Assembly: GCA_035294125.1 (NCBI GenBank) | Contig: DATGLM010000084.1 | Coordinates: 124,001 to 188,000 of the forward strand | Length of the DNA: 64,000 nt | Reading direction: 5' to 3' | From: CADDYT01 sp035294125 | GTDB taxonomy: Bacteria > Chloroflexota > Ktedonobacteria > Ktedonobacterales > Ktedonobacteraceae | Shown here: in pieces, positions 26,504 through 35,838 of the stretch | Layout of the letters: the number at the start of each line of letters is the position of its first letter | Numbering within the stretch: position 1 is the stretch's first letter | The notes under the pieces: generated by a model | What the model was told of the DNA's origin: nothing | Database searches by the model: none | Seen by the model: the letters and a program-made list of their open reading frames with translations, nothing else | Translations under genes and position numbers: made by a program

Positions 26504-27643
26504 TCAATGCAGCAAGTCGAGGGTGTTGCTACAATCGTCGACGAAGTAGACGCCAGGATTGCTGGCAATAGCAATGCCAAAGAGGCAGCCTGCTCCCGTT
26601 CCGCCGGTGTTGTCAACCAGTTTGTGGGCGATCTGGCTGCCGCCGGGAGTGGTCTCAACGATGTTGCCATCGTTGCCGTTAGCAGTCAGGATATCGCCTT
26701 TGGGAGCAATGGTGAGTCCAAGAGGATCGTTGATCCGACCGCCAGAAGTCACTTTATTGCCGGTACCGGCGCTGCCAGAGCGGGTAAGCGCATATGGAAT
26801 AGCGTCGATGCGGCTGTTTGCGCTATCGGCCACATAAAGCGTATTATTAGACGCCAGACCTACACCGGTTGGGCCGACGACGAGAGCGGTCGGGTCGGTA
26901 CGCTCAGCGAAACCAGAGCCAATGACCGTGGTACTTTGCCTGACAGGCATTCCATAGCCCTGCCGTGGTACGCTGAGAACGATGCGAACGACCGTCCCTT
27001 TATTGACGACCTGCCCATTCGCGGCGACAGTGCCGTTCAGCACATTGGTAACAAAGAGCACGGCCATCTTGTTGAGATCAAGCGCTGTCATATCCCATGG
27101 GCCATTAATGACACCGCCAGAGAACGTCTCGACTGCCTGACCATAGTTATTCAATACGATCAAGCAACCTGCTTTTGCGGTTGCCGCCATGCCATTAGAA
27201 GTGGGCAGGCTGCCCACAATTACCCAGCCTCTCTGGAGTACGACGAGCGCGGTGGTCAGACCAACACCACCAGGACAGGCCCCTGGCAGTTTTCTAGCGT
27301 TGATCCGCGCGAAGAGGCTGACCTTTCCCGTGGGGGAAATCTGCACAATAGTGGTACCCGTCCCTTGCAGGCCGCCATTACTGCCATTATTGTTGAAGTT
27401 GCTGACCAGAACATCACCTTGAACCAGATTCCCAACCGATTCTGGCACTACGACTACCCCGTAGGGATTCTGGTCTCCATTAGCAGGTACGGTTGAAGCC
27501 ACTGTACTGATGGTCTTGAAACCACCGATAAACGAGCCAGAAGCCTGGGCGAATGCCGGTACTGTCGTCAGGATGACAGTGAGAATGCCCGACAGGACAA
27601 CAGGTGTAAGGAAACAGGCTTTACGCCACTCTGCAAACCTCAT
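26504..27643 (-). CDS. Secreted NHL/SMP30-like beta-propeller protein
   Basis: About 379 residues with a clear Sec signal peptide (about 1-33, CFLTPVVLSGILTVILTTVPAFA ending AFA-QA). The mature part has repeated propeller-like blades: NPYGVVVVPES, GDVLVSNFNNNG, GPWDMTALDLN, NNTLYVADSANSRIDAIPYAL, DPLGLTIAPKGDILTANGNDGNIVE and GVYFVDDCSNTLDLLH. These resemble NHL-type repeats. It is probably extracellular or wall-associated; ligand or enzyme activity is not visible. GGGAGG eight bases before ATG 27643 supports the start. Confidence 0.78.
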   Translation of the reverse strand: MRFAEWRKACFLTPVVLSGILTVILTTVPAFAQASGSFIGGFKTISTVASTVPANGDQNPYGVVVVPESVGNLVQGDVLVSNFNNNGSNGGLQGTGTTIVQISPTGKVSLFARINARKLPGACPGGVGLTTALVVLQRGWVIVGSLPTSNGMAATAKAGCLIVLNNYGQAVETFSGGVINGPWDMTALDLNKMAVLFVTNVLNGTVAANGQVVNKGTVVRIVLSVPRQGYGMPVRQSTTVIGSGFAERTDPTALVVGPTGVGLASNNTLYVADSANSRIDAIPYALTRSGSAGTGNKVTSGGRINDPLGLTIAPKGDILTANGNDGNIVETTPGGSQIAHKLVDNTGGTGAGCLFGIAIASNPGVYFVDDCSNTLDLLH

Positions 27644-27746
27644 AAAGAGCTACCTCCCTGAAAAAAAGCTAGCACGCATTGTTGAAGGAGACGTGATATC
27701 TTGTGCCAAACATAAGTACGTTGCACAGTTACAAGAGGGGCTTATT

Positions 27747-29669
27747 TCACTGTACGGGTAGAGCAGCCCAGACACGCACTGTCGCGTCCTTGCTGGCAGA
27801 GGCGAGATACGCGCCATCAGGCGACCAGGCGATGACGTTGACCGGGCCGGTGTGACCGCGATAGGTGAAGACGAGCGTTCCGTCGACAGCCTCCCAGACC
27901 TGCACGGTGCCATCCTCGCTGGCGGAGGCGATGTACTGGCTATCGGGTGACCAGGCCAGCGAGTTTACTTTCTGCGCGTGGCCTTTAAAGCAATAGATGA
28001 GATTGCTGGTCAATGGCTCCCATATCTGCACAGTGGTGTCGGCAGAACCAGAGGCAACATATTGACCGTCGGGCGACCAGGCCGCCGTCTTTACCAGTTC
28101 GGTGTGACCGCGATAAGTCACGAACTGCGTGCCAATTGCTGCATCCCAGACCTGTACCGTCCGGTCCTTACTGGCAGAAGCGATATGAGTGCCATCTGGC
28201 GACCAGGTAGCAGAGAAAACCGCGTCTTTATGCCCGTGATAGGTGAGCGCGCTGCGATCCTCATCGGCGTCCCAGATCTGGACGATATGTTGATTGCGAA
28301 TGAAACTCCCGCCCGCCGAAGCGATACGACGCCCATCGGGCGACCAGGCCACCGCATTGACGCGATCGGCATGCCCACGGTGCTTGAGCCGGACAGCACC
28401 GGTAGCAACCTCCCAGACCTGCACCATCTCATCTTTGCTGGCCGAGGCAATATACCTGCCATCGGGCGACCAGGCCAGAGCCGTCAGATTGAAATGCCGG
28501 TGATCGGGATAGACCTTCCTGCCATCCAGAGCATTCCAGATGTGAATTGCGTCAGAGCTGCCGGAAACGAGCGCGACGCTGTCGGGTGACCAGCCCAGTG
28601 CCTCAACGCTGCTGCTGTGGCCGTGATAGATAGAGAGCGTTTCTCCGAGCTGAGAAGTCGCGGCGCCTGCCGAAGATGGCTGAACGGGTCCAGTTGCCCG
28701 CCCTTTTCTCTGCGACGGCAGACTATATCCACTATATCTGCCGTGCTGCAATTGTTCCGCGATATGTTGCAGTCGCTCCTTTATCACGGCCATACTTTCC
28801 GGGCGCTTTTGCAGGTCCAGTTCCACCATCTGCATGACCAGCGTCTCAAGGCTGGCGAGGATGGGATGGCGGTGCATTTGCAAGGGAGCAAAGCGAAAAG
28901 GCGTCCTGGCGGGGTCCTGACCGGAGAGCAGTTGGTGCAAGGTGGCACCCAGGCTGTAGATATCGGCCCTGATGGTGGTTTGCACATTGCCATGCTGCTC
29001 GGGAGCAGCATAGCCCGGCGAACCCAGCACAAGCGTGTCCCGCGTCTGACCAGGCTTGAAATGGCGCGCAATACCGAAATCGATCAGGTAGAGATGCTTC
29101 TCGGCGGTCAGCATGATGTTGGACGGCTTGAGGTCGCGGAAGATGATAGGAGACTCGCGGGTATGCAGATAATCGAGGACGTCACATAGCTTGATGCCGA
29201 TATCCAATACTTCCTCGACCGGCAAGCGGCCCCCCTGAATTTTACTGAGGTACTGTTCCAGTGTCTCACCCTCAATAAAGTCCATCACCAGGTACCAGCG
29301 TCCCTCATCGACGAAGTGCTCAAAGATACGGGGCAGGCTGAAATGCTGTAATGAGGCCAGCATTTCGGCCTCGCGACGAAATGCCTCCGTGGCAGCCCGT
29401 AACTCATCCGGCATGAGGCCGCGCTGGCTCATCTCCTTTACCGCCACAATCCGGTGAAACTCACTGTCCTCTGCCTTATAAACGGCTCCCATCCCTCCCT
29501 GACCGAGCCGGGAGATAATGCGATAGCGCTGTTTGAGCAGATGATCGGTTGATAACTGCCCGGTATAGGAAAAACCTGGGTGCAAGCCCTCTCCACAGCG
29601 ATAGCAAAATTTCGCCTCCGGCCTGTTGATCTCTCCACAATTATCACAATAGAGTGGATAGGAATTCAT
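27747..29669 (-). CDS. Zinc-ribbon Ser/Thr protein kinase with seven WD40 repeats
   Basis: About 640 residues, no membrane helix. A zinc ribbon at the N terminus (YCDNCGEINRPEAKFCYRCG) is followed by a Hanks-type kinase (about 40-300): glycine loop LGQGGMGAVYKA, Lys in IVAVKEM, catalytic FRDLKPSNIML, IDFGIAR, and GSPGYAAPEQ. The His of the usual HRD motif is Phe here, as in many relatives. Seven WD40 repeats (about 345-640) form a likely beta-propeller, with WSPDGRYIASASKD-type blades. The propeller probably recruits substrates. GGAG seven bases before ATG 29669 supports the start. A divergent phosphoesterase gene lies 204 bases away. Confidence 0.93.
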   Translation of the reverse strand: MNSYPLYCDNCGEINRPEAKFCYRCGEGLHPGFSYTGQLSTDHLLKQRYRIISRLGQGGMGAVYKAEDSEFHRIVAVKEMSQRGLMPDELRAATEAFRREAEMLASLQHFSLPRIFEHFVDEGRWYLVMDFIEGETLEQYLSKIQGGRLPVEEVLDIGIKLCDVLDYLHTRESPIIFRDLKPSNIMLTAEKHLYLIDFGIARHFKPGQTRDTLVLGSPGYAAPEQHGNVQTTIRADIYSLGATLHQLLSGQDPARTPFRFAPLQMHRHPILASLETLVMQMVELDLQKRPESMAVIKERLQHIAEQLQHGRYSGYSLPSQRKGRATGPVQPSSAGAATSQLGETLSIYHGHSSSVEALGWSPDSVALVSGSSDAIHIWNALDGRKVYPDHRHFNLTALAWSPDGRYIASASKDEMVQVWEVATGAVRLKHRGHADRVNAVAWSPDGRRIASAGGSFIRNQHIVQIWDADEDRSALTYHGHKDAVFSATWSPDGTHIASASKDRTVQVWDAAIGTQFVTYRGHTELVKTAAWSPDGQYVASGSADTTVQIWEPLTSNLIYCFKGHAQKVNSLAWSPDSQYIASASEDGTVQVWEAVDGTLVFTYRGHTGPVNVIAWSPDGAYLASASKDATVRVWAALPVQ

Positions 29670-29873
29670 CTTGCAACTCCTGGGTGCATTATATCGCGAA
29701 TACCTACCTTGACACCCCTGTCCGGCTTTTATTATACACCAGTGCCGTACTTTAAGAAATATTTTGCCGACCCACCCGTTTTATCTGGTACATCCTCCAC
29801 TTTTGAGATATAGTATTGGAAGTCAAGACTTACGGGACTACCGATCAAGAACCGAACAAAGGATACTCCGCAC

Positions 29874-30584
29874 ATGCGTATCGCTGTTATATCGGACATA
29901 CATGGAAACCAGATAGCTCTTGAAGCAGTACTGGAAGACCTGTCACACCAACCGCCAGTCGATCAACTGGTCATTGCAGGCGACCTCTGTCTGAATGGCC
30001 CGGAGCCAAAACAGGTATTGGAGACCGTTCAGGGGCTACATTGCCCGGTTATTCAAGGGAACGTCGATGTTGAGGTAGTCACCAGCGCGCCGGAAAAGGG
30101 CGAGAAGAAACGCAGTACGGCAGCCTGGACGCGAGAGCAGATAGGACAGAAAGGAGTTGATTACCTGGCGGCGCTGCCAACTTCCCACCGCGTTGCGAAC
30201 CCGGAGGGGAGCGACTTATTGGTCGTGCATGCCAACCCGCTCAACCTGGAGGATGCCATCTTCCCCAACGCGCCCGATACGATGCTCGAACACCTGCTCG
30301 GCGCGCTTGACCCCACTATTGGCGCGCTGGCCTTCGGTCACCTGCACATCGCCTACACGCGGCGCTGGCGACACCTTCTGCTAGCGGATGTTGCCAGTTG
30401 TGGCCTGCCCCGCGATGAAGATTTACGCGCCGCCTACGGCATTCTGAGCTGGCAAGATGGTGCCTGGCAGGCCGAGATACGCCGCGTCCCTTACGATGTC
30501 AGGGCAGTGGTGAAGCAGATCAAAGCCAGTGGTATGCCCAACCCTGACAAGCGTATCAAAACGCTGTTGGAAGCAAGATATTAG
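29874..30584 (+). CDS. Metallophosphoesterase (YfcE/YmdB-like)
   Basis: About 236 residues. The calcineurin-like motifs are complete: ISDIHGNQIA, IAGDLCLNGPEP, QGNVDVE, VVHANP and FGHLHIAYTR. This architecture, with DVASCGLPRD after the last His motif, is typical of predicted phosphodiesterases of 220-250 residues. The substrate is unknown. A stem-loop lies between it and the convergent small gene. Confidence 0.88.
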   Translation: MRIAVISDIHGNQIALEAVLEDLSHQPPVDQLVIAGDLCLNGPEPKQVLETVQGLHCPVIQGNVDVEVVTSAPEKGEKKRSTAAWTREQIGQKGVDYLAALPTSHRVANPEGSDLLVVHANPLNLEDAIFPNAPDTMLEHLLGALDPTIGALAFGHLHIAYTRRWRHLLLADVASCGLPRDEDLRAAYGILSWQDGAWQAEIRRVPYDVRAVVKQIKASGMPNPDKRIKTLLEARY

Positions 30585-30604
30585 TGTTTCTATTCCGAAC
30601 GGGA

Positions 30605-30630
30605 TGGGAAGCCTTTTCAGGCTTCCCATA
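30605..30630. terminator. Stem-loop between convergent genes
   Basis: GGGAAGCC and GGCTTCCC flank a TTTTCA loop just after the phosphoesterase stop codon. There is only a short T stretch; it can serve both the phosphoesterase and the small minus-strand gene. Confidence 0.6.
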
Positions 30631-30633
30631 GTT

Positions 30634-30828
30634 CTACTGTGCCTGGCACGCGATACAATCACACGGGATAAGATGATCAGCATTGGTGGAAAGTAGCAAT
30701 AACGATTCTACCGGAATGACTGATTCCTCCTCCACCATCGCCTCTTCCCCCAGATAGCTGGCAGCATCCCCAGCATCGACCAGCTGGAGTTCCTGAATAA
30801 TTGCTTGCAGTTCGCCTGTTGTCGCCAT
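30634..30828 (-). CDS. 64-residue acidic peptide with Cys-rich C terminus, possible RiPP precursor
   Basis: From ATG 30828 (GGAG eight bases upstream) the peptide starts MATTGELQAIIQELQLVDAG. The first 50 residues are acidic and helix-prone, then comes a short tail, NADHLIPCDCIACQAQ, with three Cys (CDC, then AC). A long acidic leader and a short Cys-containing tail is how many ribosomally made, modified peptide precursors look. No cyclase, radical-SAM enzyme, protease or exporter lies nearby, so the assignment is a guess. It could also be a small metal-binding protein. Only one copy is seen. Confidence 0.6.
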   Translation of the reverse strand: MATTGELQAIIQELQLVDAGDAASYLGEEAMVEEESVIPVESLLLLSTNADHLIPCDCIACQAQ

Positions 30829-31189
30829 TGTTATACTCCTGATCTTTTTATACACATGGACACTCTATTGCTCGTTCCACTTCCACCCATACACCGGGTA
30901 CCCACCACATATATTCCGTACCGGGTGCTCAATAGAGATAAAGAATTATTGTCATAAGAGCATACTATCAGGAGGCGGCTGATTGCCTCTTCATTTATAA
31001 ATACGTTTATACGTTACGTTTTTATCACATTACTCGCTTCTCTGGCCCTGTTGGGTAATAGATTCAGCTACCTCTCTCCCTGTCCTGACGGACGACGAAA
31101 CGGGGTCACGTGGCAGTCAGCGCGTAAACGTGCTATACTGAAGCGGTCGGACAGAAACCAACAGTAATTAAGGGATAACTGGACGGGCA
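30829..31189. other. Intergenic region upstream of the alcohol dehydrogenase gene
   Basis: About 360 bases without a gene. CTCTATTG (30863-30870) and CAATAGAG (30930-30937) form the ends of a possible hairpin that encloses a GGGTACCC palindrome. An extended -10 (TGC then TATACT) at 31131-31139 may drive the downstream gene. Confidence 0.4.
31131..31139 (+). promoter_or_regulatory. Candidate extended -10 element
   Basis: TGCTATACT, an extended -10 match, lies about 50 bases before the GTG start of the dehydrogenase gene. The expected -35 position (TGGCAG) is poor, which extended -10 promoters tolerate. Confidence 0.4.
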
Positions 31190-32233
31190 GTGAAAGCGAT
31201 TATTTACTACTCCCATGACGATATTCGCCTGGAGAACAGGTCAATTCCCTCCATTTCTGAGCACGAATTGCTGGTGCAGGTGCATGGCTGCGGGCTTTGC
31301 GGTTCCGACATCCTCAAAATTGTGCAGCAGGCGTCCGTGCCTGTCGTCCTGGGACACGAACTGACGGGAACCATCGTGGAGCGGGGACGGGCCGTCTCAG
31401 AGTTTGAGGTAGGACAGAGTGTCATCGTGGCACACCATGTTCCCTGCGGCACATGCCATTACTGCCGCCACGGCAACTACTCGATGTGCAGCGCCTTCAA
31501 AGCCTCCAATATCGACCCGTGCGGCTTCGCGGAGTACATCCGCGTCCCGTCCGCGCACGTGCGGCACACGACGCTGCTGCTGCCCGGCAACCTGAGCGCG
31601 GAAGAGGGATCGTTCACCGAGCCGCTGGCCTGCTGCGTGCGTGCTGTGAGGCGCACGCCGCTGCTGACCGGTGACACTATTGTCATCATAGGCCTCGGCT
31701 CTGTCGGCCTGCTCATGCTGCAAGCCGTCAAAGCGATGGGGACGCGGGCCGGTCTGGACCTGCGTGTCGTCGGTGTTGATCTGCTGCCCGAACGCCTCGA
31801 ACTGGCTCGTGTCCTCGGCGCTGACGAAGCCTTCTTCGCCCCCGCCGACGAGCGCGGGCTGCGTGAGCTGCTCGCCCCTCTTACCGAGGGACGTGGAGCT
31901 GATGCTGTACTCATCACTGTCTCTGGCATGCGCCCGTTCCAGCAGGCGCTGGCAGCAGTGCGCAAAGGCGGCACCATCAACCTCTTCGCTGCGCACACGG
32001 GTACAGTTCCCTTGCACCTGGAAACCATTTACCAGCAAGAATTGACGCTTACCAGTACCTACTCATCATCACCGGAGGAGCTGCGCCTCGCCCTCGACCT
32101 GCTGACAAGCCGGGCGGTAGAGGTCAACGACCTCATCAGTCACCGCCTGCCGTTGTCTCACTTCTCAGAAGGGGTCACACTGATGCGCGAGCGTGCAGCA
32201 CTCAAAGTTTACTTTCAGATTGCAGGAGAATAA
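31190..32233 (+). CDS. Zinc-dependent alcohol dehydrogenase (MDR family)
   Basis: About 347 residues. Catalytic zinc ligands: Cys in GCGLCGSDI and His-Glu in LGHELTG; structural zinc cluster CGTCHYCRHGNYSMC. The Rossmann NAD(P)-binding motif is VIIGLGSVGLLMLQ. The family includes sorbitol, threonine and glutathione-independent formaldehyde dehydrogenases; I cannot choose the substrate. The start is GTG at 31190 without a strong Shine-Dalgarno. The gene ends five bases before the dihydrolipoyl dehydrogenase start, so they form a probable operon. Confidence 0.9.
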   Translation: MKAIIYYSHDDIRLENRSIPSISEHELLVQVHGCGLCGSDILKIVQQASVPVVLGHELTGTIVERGRAVSEFEVGQSVIVAHHVPCGTCHYCRHGNYSMCSAFKASNIDPCGFAEYIRVPSAHVRHTTLLLPGNLSAEEGSFTEPLACCVRAVRRTPLLTGDTIVIIGLGSVGLLMLQAVKAMGTRAGLDLRVVGVDLLPERLELARVLGADEAFFAPADERGLRELLAPLTEGRGADAVLITVSGMRPFQQALAAVRKGGTINLFAAHTGTVPLHLETIYQQELTLTSTYSSSPEELRLALDLLTSRAVEVNDLISHRLPLSHFSEGVTLMRERAALKVYFQIAGE

Positions 32234-32238
32234 AACAT

Positions 32239-33669
32239 ATGGCAAGCACACATTACGATGTAGCAGTGATTGGCGCGGGCCCCGGCGGGTATGTCGCGGC
32301 CATTCGCGCCTCGCAGCTTGGCGCAAAGACAGCCATCGTCGAAAAACAGTATCTTGGAGGCACCTGCCTCAACGTTGGCTGCATCCCCTCGAAGGCGATG
32401 CTCCACATCGCCGAACTCATCCACACGCTCGAATCGGCGGAGGAGCTGGGTGTCATTCTCGATGAGAAGCCGAAAATCGACATGCGTAAGGTCGTCGCCT
32501 TCAAGGACAGGGTCGTTAAGCGCATGACCGGCGGTGTCGGCGTGCTCATGAAGGGCAACAACATCGATGTCTTCGATGGGCAGGCCTCTGTCGACGCCGA
32601 CCACACTGTAACCGTCATGAAAAATGATGGCTCACAGCAGCAGTTCAGCGCCGACAAGATCATCCTCGCCAACGGCTCTGTGCCACTCATGCCACCGTGG
32701 GCGGGCATCGATGGCCGTAACGTCATCAACAGTGACACGACCTGGAATCTGGAGAAGGTGCCGGAGAGCATTATCTGCGTGGGCGGCGGCGTTATCGGCT
32801 TCGAGCTGGCCTGCATGTTCAACGCCTTCGGCTCCAGAGTGACCATCGTGGAAATGCTGCCCTACGTGCTTGCTCCTCTGGATGAAGAGGTGCGCAAGCT
32901 GCTCGTGCGCATCCTCACGAAGCGCGGCATCACCATCGTCACCGATGCGAAGGTCGAGTCTATCTCCGACGAGGGCGATCAGAAGAAGGTCACAGCCAGC
33001 GGCGAGAAGGGCGAGCAAACCTTCAGGGGCGAATACGTGCTCGTCGCGGTCAGCCGCAAGTCCAACACGACCGGCCTGGAAAACCTGATCGAGCAGGGGC
33101 TTGACCTTGATCGCGGGCGCGTGCGCGTCAACGAGCGTATGGAGACGAACCTGCCGGGCATCTACGGTATCGGCGACCTCGTCCACGGCGCGGGCCTCGC
33201 CCATGTTGCCTCGATGGAAGGTGAGGTGGCGGCGGACAACGCGATGGGCCGCGATGCCGTGATGGACTACAACATCATCCCCAATCCTGTCTACACCTTC
33301 CCCGAAGTTGCTTTTGTCGGCCTGACGGAGGCGCAGGCGAAGGAACAGTATCCCGCAAACGAACTGCGCATCGAGCGCTTCCCCTGGACAGCCATCGGCA
33401 AAGCCGTTGCCAGCAACGAGACGGAGGGTTTCACCAAAGTCATCCTGGGCAAATACAACGAAATCCTGGGCGCGCACATCATCGGCCCAGACGCCACTAA
33501 TCTGATCAGCGAGTTCTCCGTTGCCATGCATGGCGAACTGACCGGCGACGAGATCATCGAGACCATCCACCCGCACCCTACACTCAGTGAGGGCATTCGC
33601 GAGTCCGTCATGGCCGCCGAAGGCCGTCCTATCCACATTCCACCGAAGCAGCCAGCACGGGCACGCTAG
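32239..33669 (+). CDS. lpdA: Dihydrolipoyl dehydrogenase (E3)
   Basis: About 476 residues. FAD-binding GAGPGGYVAAIRA, the redox-active disulfide GGTCLNVGCIPSKA, the NAD-binding GGGVIGFELACMF, the second FAD motif GIYGIGDLVHG, and the C-terminal His-Glu pair in HPHPTLSEGIRES are all present. It reoxidises lipoyl groups of 2-oxoacid dehydrogenase or glycine cleavage complexes. No E1/E2 genes are nearby; its partner here is the alcohol dehydrogenase gene just upstream. Confidence 0.95.
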   Translation: MASTHYDVAVIGAGPGGYVAAIRASQLGAKTAIVEKQYLGGTCLNVGCIPSKAMLHIAELIHTLESAEELGVILDEKPKIDMRKVVAFKDRVVKRMTGGVGVLMKGNNIDVFDGQASVDADHTVTVMKNDGSQQQFSADKIILANGSVPLMPPWAGIDGRNVINSDTTWNLEKVPESIICVGGGVIGFELACMFNAFGSRVTIVEMLPYVLAPLDEEVRKLLVRILTKRGITIVTDAKVESISDEGDQKKVTASGEKGEQTFRGEYVLVAVSRKSNTTGLENLIEQGLDLDRGRVRVNERMETNLPGIYGIGDLVHGAGLAHVASMEGEVAADNAMGRDAVMDYNIIPNPVYTFPEVAFVGLTEAQAKEQYPANELRIERFPWTAIGKAVASNETEGFTKVILGKYNEILGAHIIGPDATNLISEFSVAMHGELTGDEIIETIHPHPTLSEGIRESVMAAEGRPIHIPPKQPARAR

Positions 33670-33699
33670 CCACCGACTCGCCCAGGATATCCGCAAGGG

Positions 33700-33990
33700 G
33701 TATCTCCACAGGTGTTACCTTAAGTGGTGATGCCCCTTCCAGGCTAGCCGCAGTGTTCTCTACAATCCTGCCAGCATCGCACCTCAGCAGTATAATCGAA
33801 TTGCCCAGGGGTCGATTTCGGCGGGTGGGTGCTCCCGCACCCAGACGATAGACTGCTGACCCTCTCTGCCACAGACAGTGTCTCTTGCTCGCCGACAGTA
33901 TAGATATGTCCACTGGCGCGCTTGTCAGTGACTGCCAGTGCGATAGCTGCCACTACATTCTCGACATAGCCATGCGTCCAGCGTCACTTT
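33700..33990 (-). pseudogene. Remnant of an NAD-dependent epimerase/dehydratase
   Basis: Reading leftward from about 33988, the translation RWTHGYVENVVAAIALAVTD, then SGHIYTVGEQETLSVAERV, matches the C-terminal part of short-chain epimerases. The rest is missing or runs into other frames and stop codons. This is a decayed gene fragment filling most of the 434-base gap after lpdA. Confidence 0.65.
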
Positions 33991-34039
33991 GCCAGCCGCA
34001 GAATAAGCAGGGAGTCAGGGACAAGATAACGAGAATTAA

Positions 34040-34082
34040 AAAACCCCCTGACAGAGACACTCATACATCTCCGTCAGGAGGC
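34040..34082 (-). terminator. Intrinsic terminator of the small membrane protein gene
   Basis: On the minus strand CCTGACGGAGA pairs with TCTCTGTCAGG (one G-U pair) over an 8-10 base loop, followed by GGGTTTTTTAATT. Confidence 0.8.
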
Positions 34083-34103
34083 CTGCACTCCTATCTTCCA
34101 CGA

Positions 34104-34292
34104 TTACCACGCATCCCAGGTACCGCTCTCGAAGATCACGCTCTGCAGGTCGGGAGCTTCCTGTTTGCGCTCCAACCGGTGCATGCGGTGGCGGTATTGC
34201 GGCAGGGCGATGAGGATACTTCCCACGACGCCCAGCGCCACGAGCAGCAGCATGAGCAGCCATGCCAGGAGGTACCACGTCATTTCTTTCAC
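34104..34292 (-). CDS. 62-residue single-pass membrane protein
   Basis: The peptide has one strong membrane helix (WYLLAWLLMLLLVALGVVGSILIAL) near the N terminus and a short basic, then acidic cytosolic tail ending SGTWDAW. It probably starts at GTG 34292, with AAGGAA about six bases upstream; ATG 34283 is an alternative. A clear terminator follows. I do not recognise the family and neighbours give no hint. Confidence 0.6.
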   Translation of the reverse strand: MKEMTWYLLAWLLMLLLVALGVVGSILIALPQYRHRMHRLERKQEAPDLQSVIFESGTWDAW

Positions 34293-34523
34293 CCATTTCC
34301 TTTCAGGGCAGCTTCTCTACCCTTTGCTATTCACAACTCCTTATCTACCATAAATGACGTGAGTGTGAGCGAATTATCAAATTTAATGTGAGGCAGATCA
34401 AATTCTAAATTGCTTGACCTCTTATGCTACTATGATTTCAGGATATCCCCCATCTTTGTCTCTCAATCATAGTCGTACCGACCCTACATTTCTTGAAAAG
34501 CTTTGAGAAAGAGAGGCTTCCCC

Positions 34524-35303
34524 ATGCAAGATCAGAGCACCCAGCAGTATCGCCTGCTCACACCCGAAGAACTCGTAGAAATTGGTTTCAGTCGCTCGCG
34601 AGTCGTTATGATGAACGAGGCCCATAATGGTGAGACGCGCTGTATTCGCACGCGCCAGATTGGGCTGCGTCTGCTGCCCACGTTGCATCATCTCGGCGTG
34701 AGGCACATGGCAATGGAGGCTCTGGCCGCGCGCACCGTTGAAGAGATCAATCAGACCCGGCTGATAGCAGGAGCGCGGGCGGGTTATTACTTTTCACAGC
34801 CAGAACTGCGCGCCTTCGCGCAGAGCGCGCTCGATCTGGGCTGGACGCTCATCGCCTACGAGGCCGATTTTTCTCAGGAGCCTGCAAACCTTTCAGAGCG
34901 TGGGCGCAACAACTGGCGCGAGGAGATGCAGGCGCGCAACATTCTGGCTGCGCTCAATGCCCTGCCGCCGGATGCCAGGCTTTTTGTCTGGTGTGGCAAC
35001 AGCCATCATGCCAGAGCAATAGTCCCCGTTCGTGCGGGTGAACCTGACGAACTCTGGGCCTTGATGGGATATCACTTCCAGCAGTTGAGCGGCATCAAGC
35101 ACTTTGTGCTCGACCAGACCAGAACGGTGCGCTTCCTTCCTCGTTCGCGCCCGCAGTTGGAGCAATGGCTCAACGAACATACAGCCGCATTGACCGCGTT
35201 GGGAGGCACGGGCGGCTTTCTCAATGAAGAGACTCCTTCCTGCTTCCGCACTTCCGAAAGTGAAGACGCTTTTCTGGTTTCGCTCTATAATGAGATGGAG
35301 TGA
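34524..35303 (+). CDS. EreA/ChaN-like (Tiki-clan) protein
   Basis: About 259 residues. The blocks VVMMNEAHNGETR, GVRHMAMEAL, GWTLIAYEAD and LFVWCGNSHHAR follow the Glu/His pattern of erythromycin esterase-like and ChaN/TraB-like proteins, where the conserved acidic and His residues line a metal or haem site. No signal peptide or membrane helix. ATG 34524 has AGAGG seven bases upstream; a TTG at 34503 would add seven residues. It lies 39 bases before ridA and may be co-transcribed. The biochemical role is unknown. Confidence 0.6.
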   Translation: MQDQSTQQYRLLTPEELVEIGFSRSRVVMMNEAHNGETRCIRTRQIGLRLLPTLHHLGVRHMAMEALAARTVEEINQTRLIAGARAGYYFSQPELRAFAQSALDLGWTLIAYEADFSQEPANLSERGRNNWREEMQARNILAALNALPPDARLFVWCGNSHHARAIVPVRAGEPDELWALMGYHFQQLSGIKHFVLDQTRTVRFLPRSRPQLEQWLNEHTAALTALGGTGGFLNEETPSCFRTSESEDAFLVSLYNEME

Positions 35304-35342
35304 CCAAAAAAATCTCAAGCAAGCGAAAGGAAATGTTTCATC

Positions 35343-35744
35343 ATGGCAGAACAGCGAGTATCGAGCGCTTCGCCGTTTGAGGCGAGGATAGGCTTTTCAC
35401 GGGCCGTGCGCGTCGGCAGCATTATTGCAGTGTCGGGAACGGCTCCGATTGGCCCGGATGGCAAGACGGTGGGACAGGGAGACCCGGCAGCACAGATGCG
35501 GCGCTGCATCGAGATTGTACGCGCCGCGCTGGAACAACTGGGGTCGGGCCTGGAAGATGTTATTCGCACGCGCACTATGCTCGTCAACATAGCAGACTGG
35601 GAGCGTGTGGGCCTCGTCCATGGCGAATACTTCGGCTACATTCGCCCCGCCAGCACGATGGTGCAGGTTGCCCGCCTCATCGACCCCGACTGGCTGGTCG
35701 AGCTCGAGGTCGATGCTGTCGTCAAGGCTACCGGACTCTTATAA
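35343..35744 (+). CDS. RidA-family (YjgF/YER057c) protein
   Basis: About 133 residues, normal for the family. RidA members deaminate reactive enamine/imine intermediates. Visible blocks are GSIIAVSGTAPIGPDGKTVG, QMRRCIEIVRAALEQLGSG, RTRTMLVNIADWERVG and LVELEVDAVV. The conserved Arg in the RTR segment is present. The usual C-terminal substrate-binding Glu region is also retained (ELEVDAV). AAAGGAAA lies about ten bases upstream. Confidence 0.88.
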   Translation: MAEQRVSSASPFEARIGFSRAVRVGSIIAVSGTAPIGPDGKTVGQGDPAAQMRRCIEIVRAALEQLGSGLEDVIRTRTMLVNIADWERVGLVHGEYFGYIRPASTMVQVARLIDPDWLVELEVDAVVKATGLL

Positions 35745-35838
35745 CGTTGACAGTTGTCCCTCCTCACTCTACAATGAGATTGGTTGATGAAAGGAGCTTG
35801 TCTCTTCATTTTTTCTCTGTCTGGATGAAGCGAGGGAG

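Noticed and set aside
32632..33696. 354-codon minus-strand frame opposite lpdA
   Set aside because: A shadow of the well-supported dihydrolipoyl dehydrogenase gene with no recognisable domains.
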